33,743 bases of DNA. Source: Bacteroidales bacterium UBA5197. GTDB lineage: Bacteria > Bacteroidota > Bacteroidia > Bacteroidales > Lentimicrobiaceae. The stretch is taken from the NCBI GenBank assembly GCA_002412885.1, contig DHVX01000062.1, forward strand, positions 1-33,743, given 5' to 3'. Numbering within the stretch: the stretch's first letter is position 1; every line of letters starts with the position of its first letter. The notes beneath the pieces were generated by a model. It did no database searches. It was not told the DNA's origin and worked only from the letters and a program-made list of their open reading frames with translations. This document shows positions 26,419-33,743 of the stretch, one piece after another. A program made the position numbers and the translations under genes.

Positions 26419-28035
26419 TTACCTTTTCCTCTGCGTCAGCGCAACAAGCAGCAACAACACCAAACCCAGCACCGAGCCGCGGGCAATGTAATCGCCGTAA
26501 CGCACGTAAAAAGTAATTTTATCGTTGGCATTTATCACTTGGCGGATCGCGGCAGATTCCCAGTATGGCGTGGGTTGCTGAACATCTCCGCGCTGGTTGA
26601 CAAAACACGAAATTCCGGTATTCGCCGAGCGGGCCACACTGCGCCGGGTTTCAATGGCGCGTACCGACGAAAATAACATATGCTGCCGGTGTCCGGCGGT
26701 GTTTCCCCACCAGCCGTCGTTGGTAATCACAAAAATCATATTGGCGCCGTTGCGCACAAACCCGGCCACAAACTCACCATAAACCGACTCATAACAGATG
26801 ATCGGCGCAATTTTCAGCGTGTCGTTGATGGTGTATGGAATGCGTTCAGGATCAGTTCCAAGCTGCCCTACCGTGCCTCCCAGATCAAGCGCAAAATCGC
26901 CAAGAGGTTTCAGCAACCACGGAAATGGCATCAGCTCAACCCCCGGGGTAAGTTTCGATTTATGAGTTCGCTGCAGATCGGGCGAATTCCTGAAAAGAAA
27001 TGCAGTATTGTAAGCATCATAAAATCCCTCACCATTTTTAAACTGTCTGGCCGTTGGCGGAATAACGTCACCCGGTTCGTATGATCGGTAAGTAGAATAA
27101 CCGGTCACAATCCCAACTTCAGGGAAAGTAGTCAGCAGTCCCCTGCGAAACATATTGATGGTGGGATGGTCATCCAGATTGTTTTCCCATATCATCATCC
27201 CCGACGACCAATTGGGCTGTACCATTGATTCGGGGAAAACTATAAAATCGGTAAGGCTGTCGGCTTTGGTAATGGCCAGTTTGCTGGCATAATCAATTAC
27301 CAGATCGGCCGGAAGTTCATATTGTTCTTCGTAGGGATCGATGTTCGGCTGAACCACCACCACATCTACAGGTGCATGCTTTTCGTTATAGGTGTGATAC
27401 ATAATTACTGAAACAATGGCCGGAATAAAAATTACCCCTGCAATCACTGAAATATCCTTAACCGGAAATCCCTTCAAATTGCCCGATAATTTCAGGCTTA
27501 TCAGTTTATATATGAGGATATTAATGATCAGAATCCAAAGTGATCCGCCGAAGATTCCGGTAAACTCATAACATTGTATCCATTGCGGCCATGCCGAAAA
27601 ACCATTTCCCAGGCTAAGCCATGGCCAGTTCAGATCCCAGTGATGGTGAAGAAATTCGAATGAAATCCATGCAAATATCAACCCCAGATATCCCTGTGAC
27701 GGATTTTTTAATCTCCGTCTCATGAAGTGAAAGAGCCAGAACGTGAGCGACATAAAAACCGAATTGATTAGCACGGCCATAACAACACCAAAGAGGGTTG
27801 AATTGTATATCCACCAGGTGGTGAGCGTATTCCAGATTACAAACGCGGGAAATACCCTGAAAAAGATTCCGAAGGAGTAGTTCTTTGCCCGGTTTTTTAG
27901 AAATTGCTCTTCGATCAGCAGCAACGGCACAAAGCTCGCAAACAGCAACAATGGTATGCCGTTAGCTGGCCAGGCCAGAGAAAGCAAAAGGCCTGAAATC
28001 AAGGAATAAAAAGGCAATATTGATAATTTTTTCAT
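26419..28035 (-). CDS. lnt: Apolipoprotein N-acyltransferase
   Basis: A 538-residue inner-membrane enzyme that transfers the third acyl chain from phospholipid to the N-terminal cysteine of lipoproteins, the last step of lipoprotein maturation. Residues 1-215 contain about six membrane helices. The periplasmic nitrilase-like domain spans roughly 222-500 and carries the catalytic triad: E269 in VFPES, K359 in HKSKL, and C414 in PIICYES. A final helix lies near 512-532, followed by the basic tail QRKR. NDGWWG at 439-444 is a conserved family segment. Length and order agree with the family. The ATG at 28035 has a perfect -7 box TAATTTTG at 28055-28062, implying a very short leader. It is divergent from the subtilase gene and convergent with the lipoprotein gene. 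Confidence 0.95.
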   Translation of the reverse strand: MKKLSILPFYSLISGLLLSLAWPANGIPLLLFASFVPLLLIEEQFLKNRAKNYSFGIFFRVFPAFVIWNTLTTWWIYNSTLFGVVMAVLINSVFMSLTFWLFHFMRRRLKNPSQGYLGLIFAWISFEFLHHHWDLNWPWLSLGNGFSAWPQWIQCYEFTGIFGGSLWILIINILIYKLISLKLSGNLKGFPVKDISVIAGVIFIPAIVSVIMYHTYNEKHAPVDVVVVQPNIDPYEEQYELPADLVIDYASKLAITKADSLTDFIVFPESMVQPNWSSGMMIWENNLDDHPTINMFRRGLLTTFPEVGIVTGYSTYRSYEPGDVIPPTARQFKNGEGFYDAYNTAFLFRNSPDLQRTHKSKLTPGVELMPFPWLLKPLGDFALDLGGTVGQLGTDPERIPYTINDTLKIAPIICYESVYGEFVAGFVRNGANMIFVITNDGWWGNTAGHRQHMLFSSVRAIETRRSVARSANTGISCFVNQRGDVQQPTPYWESAAIRQVINANDKITFYVRYGDYIARGSVLGLVLLLLVALTQRKR

Positions 28036-28054
28036 AGTTCTTTTTGTGGTGCAG

Positions 28055-28062
28055 CAAAATTA
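28055..28062 (-). promoter_or_regulatory. Likely -7 box of the lnt promoter (TAATTTTG)
   Basis: The minus-strand TAATTTTG is an exact match to TAnnTTTG, 19 bases from the lnt ATG. The expected -33 TTG is not obvious at the normal distance. The same octamer occurs in the ptb promoter. Confidence 0.4.
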
Positions 28063-28140
28063 TGAATACCAATGGAATAAAGTGAATTGTGAGATTTAAA
28101 TTATTGTAAAATCGGGGAACAAACCCTTTGAGTAAATGTT

Positions 28141-28148
28141 TAACTTTG
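28141..28148 (+). promoter_or_regulatory. Likely -7 box of the subtilase promoter (TAACTTTG)
   Basis: TAACTTTG matches TAnnTTTG exactly and lies 22 bases before the ATG at 28171. The nearest TTTG (28127-28130) is too close to serve as the -33 element, so only the -7 box supports this call. Confidence 0.4.
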
Positions 28149-28170
28149 AATTGATCATAAAATAGATAAA

Positions 28171-31100
28171 ATGAAAAAGATTTTACCTGTATTGTTGGCT
28201 GTTTTACCATTTTTTCTGGGCGCGCAAACCGATACTTCCCGTTTAAAGGAATACTCCGGACGTATCTCTAAAAGTCATAAACTGGAAATGGCACAAGACC
28301 TGCAAAAAGCCGCCTCACTTCAGCTACCTCTGCTCCTTGAGCAAAACGGGCGCTCAATTGAATTTGCCGGCTTTTTTAATGGGTTTCCCCGATACAGGAT
28401 TACCAGTAATCTCACTGCTGCTCACACCACTTCAACGTCTCCGCTCTGGAACGGAGGTTCTGCCGGACTCAACCTGAGCGGAAGCGGGGTGATACTGGGC
28501 ATCTGGGATGGCGGTCCGGTAAGAACAACCCATCAGGAATATGCAGGCAGAGTTACTGTTACCGATGGTACTTCCAACACAAGCAATCATGCCACCCACG
28601 TTGCGGGAACCATGATAGCCTCCGGCATTGATGCGTTGGCAAAGGGCATGTCGCCACAAGCCACACTTTTCTCCAATAACTGGGACGACGATAATTCCGA
28701 AATGGCAAATATGGTTCTTAACGGTATGAGTATTTCCAATCATTCCTATGGTTTTATTTCAGGTTGGTACTATAATTTCAGGGGCGACAGCAGATGGGTG
28801 TGGTTTGGCGATACTACCCTCAGCACCACTGAAGATTATGGATTCGGGGCTTATACCTGGGATTCAGAGCAGTGGGACAGCATTGCATTTCTGGCCCAGG
28901 ACTATCTTATTGTAAAATCAGCCGGAAACGACAGGGGCGACGGTCCGGCAACTCAACCTGTTTCACACTGGTTGTGGAATGGTGGCGATTGGGTTTTGTC
29001 AAGTGCTGTAAGACCCAGAGATGGAGGAACTTTAGGATATGACTGTGTCCCGTGGCATGGAGTTGCAAAAAACATACTTACAGTTGGTGCTGTCAACGAC
29101 ATTCCGACGGGATATCAGCAACCCTCAGATGTTGTTCATGCCGGTTTCAGCGGAAGTGGCCCGGCTGACGATGGCAGAATAAAACCCGATATTGTGGCCA
29201 ACGGATCAGGATTGTACTCTTCCGTTTCATCTGCTGATGACGGATACGGCAATTCAACCGGAACTTCAATGTCATCACCAAATGCATCAGGATCTGCGGG
29301 TTTGCTGGTTGAACATTGGCGCACTCTCACCCAAAATGCAAATCCAGCCGCAGCAACGCTCAAAGGTTTGATCATCCATACAGCAAGCGAAGCCGGTTCA
29401 ACACCCGGCCCCGATTATAAATTCGGCTGGGGACTGCTCAACACAACCAAAGCGGCCCTGTTAATGAGCGAAAATGCCGCCAATGGTTTTGATTTTAACA
29501 TCCGTCAAACCAACATTGTCAACGGACAAACCATAATCATTCCGGTTTATACAAACGGCACGGAGCCTTTAATGGCCACCATTTGCTGGACCGATCCTCC
29601 ATCTCCGGTTTACGGACAAATAGTAAACGACCGGACCCCGATGTTGATCAACGATCTGGATCTCAGGCTTATCAACAGCACAGGAGATATTTATTACACC
29701 TGGAAACTTGATCCTGAAAATCCCGCGAACGCAGCAATACAAGCCGATAATATTGTGGATAATGTTGAGAAAGTTGAAGCAGGACTTCCCGATCCGCAGG
29801 AAACATGGTTTGTACAAATTAGTCACAAAGGAACTCTGCTGGATGAGTTGCCTCAGAATTTCTCGTTGATCATCAGCGGAATTATGCAAGCGCCCACCGC
29901 TTCAGCCTGGGTTGGCGAAACCAGCAATGAATGGAATACCATCACCAACTGGAATAATGGAAGACCTTCGGTCGTCACCGATGTAATTATTCCGGGAAGT
30001 GCACCCAATATGCCAACACTTTCGGCAAATGCTTATGCAAACAATGCAACTTTCAATGATGGCGCTTCACTGCTCGGGAATAATTATTTAACTATCAGCG
30101 GAGATGCGCTGATTAAGAGAGAAATCTCCAACGAATTGTATCATTATGTTTCCTCTCCGGTAGCTGCAGCCACCGCCGGAAATGTTTTCCCGCTTACAAC
30201 CTTTCTTCGTTTTTACGACGAAACGCATCCTTCAGCACAATGGGTGAATATTTATCAGAATGACATTATGCAGCCAGCCAAAGGATATGCTGCTTTTATC
30301 CCCGGAATCACAGGCTCTCAAACCACCGCAACTTTCCCGGGATTGTTGAACGACGGGCCTTTTACCATCAACGGATTGACTTTTACCTCAAACAGCTCTC
30401 CAAATTATGATGGATATAATCTGGTGGGCAACCCCTACCCTTCTCCCATAGATCTGGAAAGCAGCAGCTTTGTGAGAACCAACCTCGACGCCACGGCATA
30501 TTTCTGGGATCCCTCGCTGAATGCTGAAGCCGGAGGCTATGCCACCTGGACAATCGGTGGAACCAGCACCAACGGAGGAAGCCGCTACATTCCTGTTGCT
30601 CAGGGGTTTTTTGTAAAAGTTTCGGGCGTAGGTGAAAATGGCTCGCTGAATTTTGACAACGATGTTCGCACACACAACACCCGACCATTCTATAAAAACG
30701 AACCTGCAAACCTGCTCCGCATTCTTGTTTCAGGAGACAATCTGGCCGATGAAACGGTGATCCGGTTTGCCGAAGGTGCTACCCCTGCTTTCGATGGTGA
30801 ATTCGATGCCTGGAAACTTCAGAACTATGGCGTCAACCAACTTTACACGCGTGGCCAGGACGATATTCAGCTGGCGCTCAATGCTTTCCGCGATGCAGAT
30901 CAGTTTCCTGTTGTGCCTGTCAATTACAGGGTAAGTACATCGGGTGAGTTTAATCTGGAAGTTTCAGGAATTCAATCCTTTTCGGAAAGCCTTCCTGTTG
31001 TGCTCCTGGATCTGAAAAACGATTACCGCCAGGATTTAAGGATCAACAATAAATATCGGTTCTTTTCCGATCAGGGAGATGACGAAAACCGCTTTGCCAT

Positions 31101-31362
31101 TGCATTCGGCACATTATCGGTTCCTGAATCCGACTTTGCGGACTTCACGGTTTATTATGATGGTTCAACCATTCAGGTGAATTTCAGTAACCCAACCAAT
31201 GCCATGCTCGAAGTTATCGACATAAACGGCCAGGTGTTGAAAGTCGCTGAAATTAAAGGAAGCAATTCATACAGCATTCCAGCAGCTTTCAAAGCGGGAG
31301 TTTATATTGTTAGGGTAAAGATGGGGGATTTTGTTTCGACAAAAAAACTGGTACTCAAATAA
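28171..31362 (+). CDS. T9SS-exported subtilisin-like serine protease (peptidase S8)
   Basis: This 1063-residue protein begins with a signal peptide (1-19, ending LGAQ). The S8 catalytic domain spans about 100-430 with D113 (GIWDGG), H140 (NHATHVAGT), oxyanion N253 (SAGND) and S366 (GTSMSSP), so the active site is complete. Residues 440-570 (LMATICWTDPP, LINDLDLRL) resemble the C-terminal beta-barrel of KP-43-like subtilases. Residues 580-900 form an extracellular region containing ITNWNNGRPS and YNLVGNPYPSP, segments common in Bacteroidota surface proteins. The last 80 residues are a type A T9SS sorting domain (IDINGQVLKV ... GVYIVRVKMG ... TKKLVLK). It is expected to cross the outer membrane by type IX secretion and degrade or process proteins outside the cell. 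The substrate is unknown. Confidence 0.95.
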   Translation: MKKILPVLLAVLPFFLGAQTDTSRLKEYSGRISKSHKLEMAQDLQKAASLQLPLLLEQNGRSIEFAGFFNGFPRYRITSNLTAAHTTSTSPLWNGGSAGLNLSGSGVILGIWDGGPVRTTHQEYAGRVTVTDGTSNTSNHATHVAGTMIASGIDALAKGMSPQATLFSNNWDDDNSEMANMVLNGMSISNHSYGFISGWYYNFRGDSRWVWFGDTTLSTTEDYGFGAYTWDSEQWDSIAFLAQDYLIVKSAGNDRGDGPATQPVSHWLWNGGDWVLSSAVRPRDGGTLGYDCVPWHGVAKNILTVGAVNDIPTGYQQPSDVVHAGFSGSGPADDGRIKPDIVANGSGLYSSVSSADDGYGNSTGTSMSSPNASGSAGLLVEHWRTLTQNANPAAATLKGLIIHTASEAGSTPGPDYKFGWGLLNTTKAALLMSENAANGFDFNIRQTNIVNGQTIIIPVYTNGTEPLMATICWTDPPSPVYGQIVNDRTPMLINDLDLRLINSTGDIYYTWKLDPENPANAAIQADNIVDNVEKVEAGLPDPQETWFVQISHKGTLLDELPQNFSLIISGIMQAPTASAWVGETSNEWNTITNWNNGRPSVVTDVIIPGSAPNMPTLSANAYANNATFNDGASLLGNNYLTISGDALIKREISNELYHYVSSPVAAATAGNVFPLTTFLRFYDETHPSAQWVNIYQNDIMQPAKGYAAFIPGITGSQTTATFPGLLNDGPFTINGLTFTSNSSPNYDGYNLVGNPYPSPIDLESSSFVRTNLDATAYFWDPSLNAEAGGYATWTIGGTSTNGGSRYIPVAQGFFVKVSGVGENGSLNFDNDVRTHNTRPFYKNEPANLLRILVSGDNLADETVIRFAEGATPAFDGEFDAWKLQNYGVNQLYTRGQDDIQLALNAFRDADQFPVVPVNYRVSTSGEFNLEVSGIQSFSESLPVVLLDLKNDYRQDLRINNKYRFFSDQGDDENRFAIAFGTLSVPESDFADFTVYYDGSTIQVNFSNPTNAMLEVIDINGQVLKVAEIKGSNSYSIPAAFKAGVYIVRVKMGDFVSTKKLVLK

Positions 31363-31424
31363 AAACTACTCCGATAAAAACAGAAAAAACCTTCTGAAAA
31401 AACTTTTCTTCCAGCCGCTCGATA

Positions 31425-31459
31425 TTTGTTAGTAAATTAACAGAGAATTGATAATTTTG
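31425..31459 (+). promoter_or_regulatory. Candidate ptb-buk promoter
   Basis: TTTG (31425-31428) and TAATTTTG (31452-31459) fit the Bacteroidota -33 and -7 elements with a 23-base spacer. Transcription would start near 31466, leaving a leader of about 70 bases that carries the strong Shine-Dalgarno GGAGG at 31526-31530. Confidence 0.5.
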
Positions 31460-31534
31460 CACCAGAATTGAGGCGCAAGTATCGCATTATCAATATATTT
31501 TAAGAACCAACCAAAAAATTAAACCGGAGGAAAG

Positions 31535-32440
31535 ATGGCAATTACCAAATTGGAGCAGATGTTTGAAGTACTGAAGTCAAAATCGAAAAAAAGGCTTGTA
31601 GCGGCGTATGCAAATGATTCACATACCATTGAGGCAGTAAGCGAAGCAGTTGACAAGGGAATTATTGATGGTATTCTGGTGGGAGACGAAGAAACCATGC
31701 GCAAGGTTTGTGCTCAATTGGGCGTTGATGCCGGAAAATTTAAACTGGTGCACGAACCCAACGAAGCCAAAGCAGCTGTGGTTGCCGTTAAACTCATCAA
31801 TGATGGCGAAGGCGAACTTTTGATGAAAGGTTTGGTCAGCACCGATAAATACATGAAAGCCATTCTCAACAAAGAGACCGGACTTATGGATCCGGGGGCA
31901 GTTTTGAGCCACGTAACGGTTATCGAAAACCCATTCTATCACAAATTACTTGTGGTTGGCGATGTAGCCATTATTCCGCTTCCTGAGTTCAAGCAAAAAA
32001 TTGCTATTCTCAATTATCTTGTAAACACAGCAAAAGCACTGGGAATTGAAAAACCCAAAGTGGCTGTTGTCACAGCTTCTGAGCAGGTTCTGGCTGGAAT
32101 GCCTTCGTGTGTGGATGCTGCATTGCTTTCCAAAATGGCTGATCGTGGTCAGATTACCGGAGCTTTTGTTGATGGTCCGCTTGCTTTGGATGCCGCCATT
32201 GATAAAGAATCAGCCGAAATTAAAAAGATTACAGGTCCTGTTGCCGGCGATGCCGACTGCTTGCTTTTCCCGAATATTGAAGCCGGAAACATCTTTTACA
32301 AAACCAACACCAAACTTGCCGGAGCTGAACTGGGCGCATTTGTAGCAGGCGCAAGAGTTCCTTGTGTACTTTCATCACGTGGCGACAGTGCTCAAACCAA
32401 ATTATACAGCATCGCGCTGGCAGCAATGATTGCGAAGTAA
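31535..32440 (+). CDS. ptb: Phosphate butyryltransferase
   Basis: A 301-residue member of the phosphate acetyl/butyryltransferase family (PF01515), which exchanges CoA for phosphate on butyryl-CoA to give butyryl phosphate in the cytoplasm. Length near 300 fits Ptb rather than the longer acetyl-specific enzymes. Recognisable segments are IDGILVGDEETMRKV near 44-58, LLMKGLVSTDKYMKAILN near 95-112, VALLSKMADRGQI-type helix near 190-205, and GPLALDAAIDKESA near 214-227. The start is fixed by GGAGG four bases upstream, a strong ribosome site uncommon in this phylum. It is followed by buk after 23 bases in one operon. Acetyl- or branched acyl-CoA could also be substrates, but pairing with a butyrate-kinase-type partner and the nearby acd-etfBA supports butyrate formation. 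Confidence 0.93.
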   Translation: MAITKLEQMFEVLKSKSKKRLVAAYANDSHTIEAVSEAVDKGIIDGILVGDEETMRKVCAQLGVDAGKFKLVHEPNEAKAAVVAVKLINDGEGELLMKGLVSTDKYMKAILNKETGLMDPGAVLSHVTVIENPFYHKLLVVGDVAIIPLPEFKQKIAILNYLVNTAKALGIEKPKVAVVTASEQVLAGMPSCVDAALLSKMADRGQITGAFVDGPLALDAAIDKESAEIKKITGPVAGDADCLLFPNIEAGNIFYKTNTKLAGAELGAFVAGARVPCVLSSRGDSAQTKLYSIALAAMIAK

Positions 32441-32463
32441 TCCACCCCTTTAAACATCAGCTA

Positions 32464-33537
32464 ATGGAAGAACTCCGCATCCTGGCCATAAATCCGGGCT
32501 CAACATCTACTAAAATCGCTGTTTTCAGCGGTGCCAATCCGGTTTTTGTCCGTACCATCACGCATTCAACCGAAGAACTTTCGAAATTTGATAAAATAAC
32601 CGATCAATACGCTTTCCGTAAAGCAATCATCTACAAGCAGCTTGAAGAGGCTGGCATTGAGATGGATACCATTCGTGCCGTTGTTGGCCGTGGCGGTCTT
32701 ACCAAGCCCATTCCTTCGGGCGTTTACGAAGTAAATGAAGCCATGAAAACCGATATGGCCAACAGCCCGATGGGCGAACATGCCAGTAATCTGGGTGGAT
32801 TCATTGCCGACGACATCGCCAAAAGTCTGCCCAATGCCCGCGCTTTCATTGCCGATCCTGTTGTGGTTGATGAGCTTGAGCCACATGCCCGCGTTTCTGG
32901 TCATCCTGAATTTGCAAGAAAATCAATATTTCATGCCCTTAACCAGAAGGCAATCGCACGTCAACATGCCAAATCCATCATGCGCAAGTATGAAGACCTC
33001 AACCTTATTGTGGTTCACCTTGGCGGTGGTATCAGCGTGGGTGCGCACCGAAAAGGACTGGTGGTTGATGTAAATCAGGCACTTGATGGTGAAGGTCCTT
33101 TTTCGCCCGAACGCAGCGGAACCCTGCCTGCCGCCGATCTTGTAAGGCTTTGTTTCAGTGGAAAATACACCCAGAAGGAAATCCAGACAATGATTAAAGG
33201 CAAAGGCGGCATGGCTGCATTTCTGGGAACCAACAGTGCCTATGAAGTGGAACAACGTGCTGCTGCAGGTGATGAATATGCCAAATTTATTTTCGAAGCC
33301 ATGGCTTTTCAGGTAGCCAAAGCCATAGGCGCCATGAGTACCGTACTTAAAGGTGATGTGGATGGAATCCTGATTACCGGAGGCATTGCCCATGGCAAAT
33401 GGTTTGTAAATCAGATTATTGAAAGGGTTTACAAAATCGGCCCTGTTCATGTCTATCCCGGAGAAGACGAAATGCGCGCCCTTGCCATAAATGGTCTGAT
33501 GGTTTTGAAAGGCGAAGTCGAAGTAAAAGTATATTAA
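32464..33537 (+). CDS. buk: Butyrate kinase
   Basis: Starting at ATG 32464, the product is 357 residues, the usual size of butyrate kinases. A start further upstream in the same frame would overlap ptb by about 80 bases and add an unrelated leader, so it is rejected. Family motifs of the acetate/butyrate kinase superfamily (PF00871) are present: NPGSTSTK at 10-17 (phosphate-binding), GRGGLTKPIPSG near 75-86, HLGGGISVGAH at 185-195, DGEGPFSPERSG at 208-219, and LITGGIAHGK near 316-325. The enzyme transfers phosphate from butyryl phosphate to ADP, yielding butyrate and ATP. It is the distal gene of ptb-buk and is followed by a terminator. No Shine-Dalgarno sequence is visible. Related kinases act on branched short-chain acids, which remains possible here. 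Confidence 0.95.
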   Translation: MEELRILAINPGSTSTKIAVFSGANPVFVRTITHSTEELSKFDKITDQYAFRKAIIYKQLEEAGIEMDTIRAVVGRGGLTKPIPSGVYEVNEAMKTDMANSPMGEHASNLGGFIADDIAKSLPNARAFIADPVVVDELEPHARVSGHPEFARKSIFHALNQKAIARQHAKSIMRKYEDLNLIVVHLGGGISVGAHRKGLVVDVNQALDGEGPFSPERSGTLPAADLVRLCFSGKYTQKEIQTMIKGKGGMAAFLGTNSAYEVEQRAAAGDEYAKFIFEAMAFQVAKAIGAMSTVLKGDVDGILITGGIAHGKWFVNQIIERVYKIGPVHVYPGEDEMRALAINGLMVLKGEVEVKVY

Positions 33538-33560
33538 AAACTGCCGACTTAAATTTAAAC

Positions 33561-33588
33561 AGGCTGTCCCTCGGGATGGCTTTTTTTT
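33561..33588 (+). terminator. Intrinsic terminator of ptb-buk
   Basis: ggctgtccc and gggatggc form a short stem, including G-T pairs, around a 2-base tc turn. A run of eight Ts follows at 33581-33588. It begins 23 bases after the buk stop. Confidence 0.85.
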
Positions 33589-33609
33589 CGATTACGGATT
33601 GCGGATTTG

Positions 33610-33658
33610 GGATGTCGGATGTCGGATGTCAGATGTCGGATGTCGGATGTCAGATGTC
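33610..33658. repeat. Heptanucleotide tandem repeat (GGATGTC / AGATGTC)7
   Basis: Seven consecutive 7-base units, five ggatgtc and two agatgtc, follow the ptb-buk terminator and abut the palindrome at 33662. The R-G-A-x-G-T-C form is close to that of the array at 22742-22797. Confidence 0.92.
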
Positions 33659-33661
33659 AGT

Positions 33662-33694
33662 GACCTAACAAGTTTTCTTCAATCTTGTTAGGTC
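33662..33694. repeat. Palindrome, dispersed element copy 2
   Basis: gacctaacaag (33662-33672) and cttgttaggtc (33684-33694) form a perfect 11-bp stem with an 11-base loop, followed by ttcttc. The arms and most of the loop match the copy at 24299-24333. The rest of the window to 33743 shows no gene. Confidence 0.9.
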
Positions 33695-33743
33695 TTCTTC
33701 TATTGATTCCGGATGTCTGAACCCAGATTTACCTTCGGTGAGC

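Noticed and set aside
32362..32463. An upstream extension of the butyrate kinase frame.
   Set aside because: It overlaps the end of ptb. The kinase family N-terminus begins with the ATG at 32464, shortly before the NPGSTSTK motif.

Overview
The window looks like a chromosomal piece of a Bacteroidota genome, probably Bacteroidales-like or a related uncultured lineage. The evidence is a type IX secretion (T9SS) C-terminal sorting domain on a subtilase, several TAnnTTTG promoter -7 boxes typical of the phylum, few Shine-Dalgarno sites, and a giant Ig/cadherin-repeat surface protein of the SprB/gliding-adhesin kind. I see no rRNA, tRNA, CRISPR array, transposase or phage gene.

Layout. (1) Positions 1-18562, minus strand: one uninterrupted reading frame of at least 6187 codons. 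It starts at 18562 and is still open at the left edge. It encodes a signal peptide followed by about 65 tandem beta-sandwich repeats in successive blocks: PKD/Ig-like, SprB-like Ig, a few 88-residue repeats, about 17 cadherin-like repeats, two PKD-like, then about 17 further 88-residue repeats in 525-528 bp dimers. The C-terminus and any sorting domain lie outside the window. (2) 18563-19762: 1.2 kb of AT-rich DNA with no convincing gene, holding a long inverted repeat near the giant gene's start. (3) 19763-23973, minus strand: a CorA-type magnesium transporter, then acyl-CoA dehydrogenase - etfB - etfA ending in a clear terminator. Heptanucleotide tandem repeats fill the acd-etfB gap. (4) 23974-26418: an AT-rich accessory segment with simple repeats, a perfect palindrome, two unknown exported proteins and a 36-codon exported micro-ORF between them. 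(5) lnt (minus) and a T9SS-exported subtilase (plus), divergently transcribed. (6) ptb-buk (plus), a terminator, a heptanucleotide array and a second copy of the palindrome.

Functionally, acd-etfBA and ptb-buk are the last two stages of butyrate formation: crotonyl-CoA to butyryl-CoA, then to butyryl phosphate and butyrate with ATP. They sit in two transcription units about 7.5 kb apart. Lnt completes lipoprotein maturation, and a predicted lipoprotein is encoded beside it. The giant protein and the subtilase are both predicted surface or secreted products. The most unusual features are the giant gene's size, its nested repeat structure and its near absence of Lys/Arg, and the composite 'tandem repeat plus palindrome' elements in intergenic DNA.
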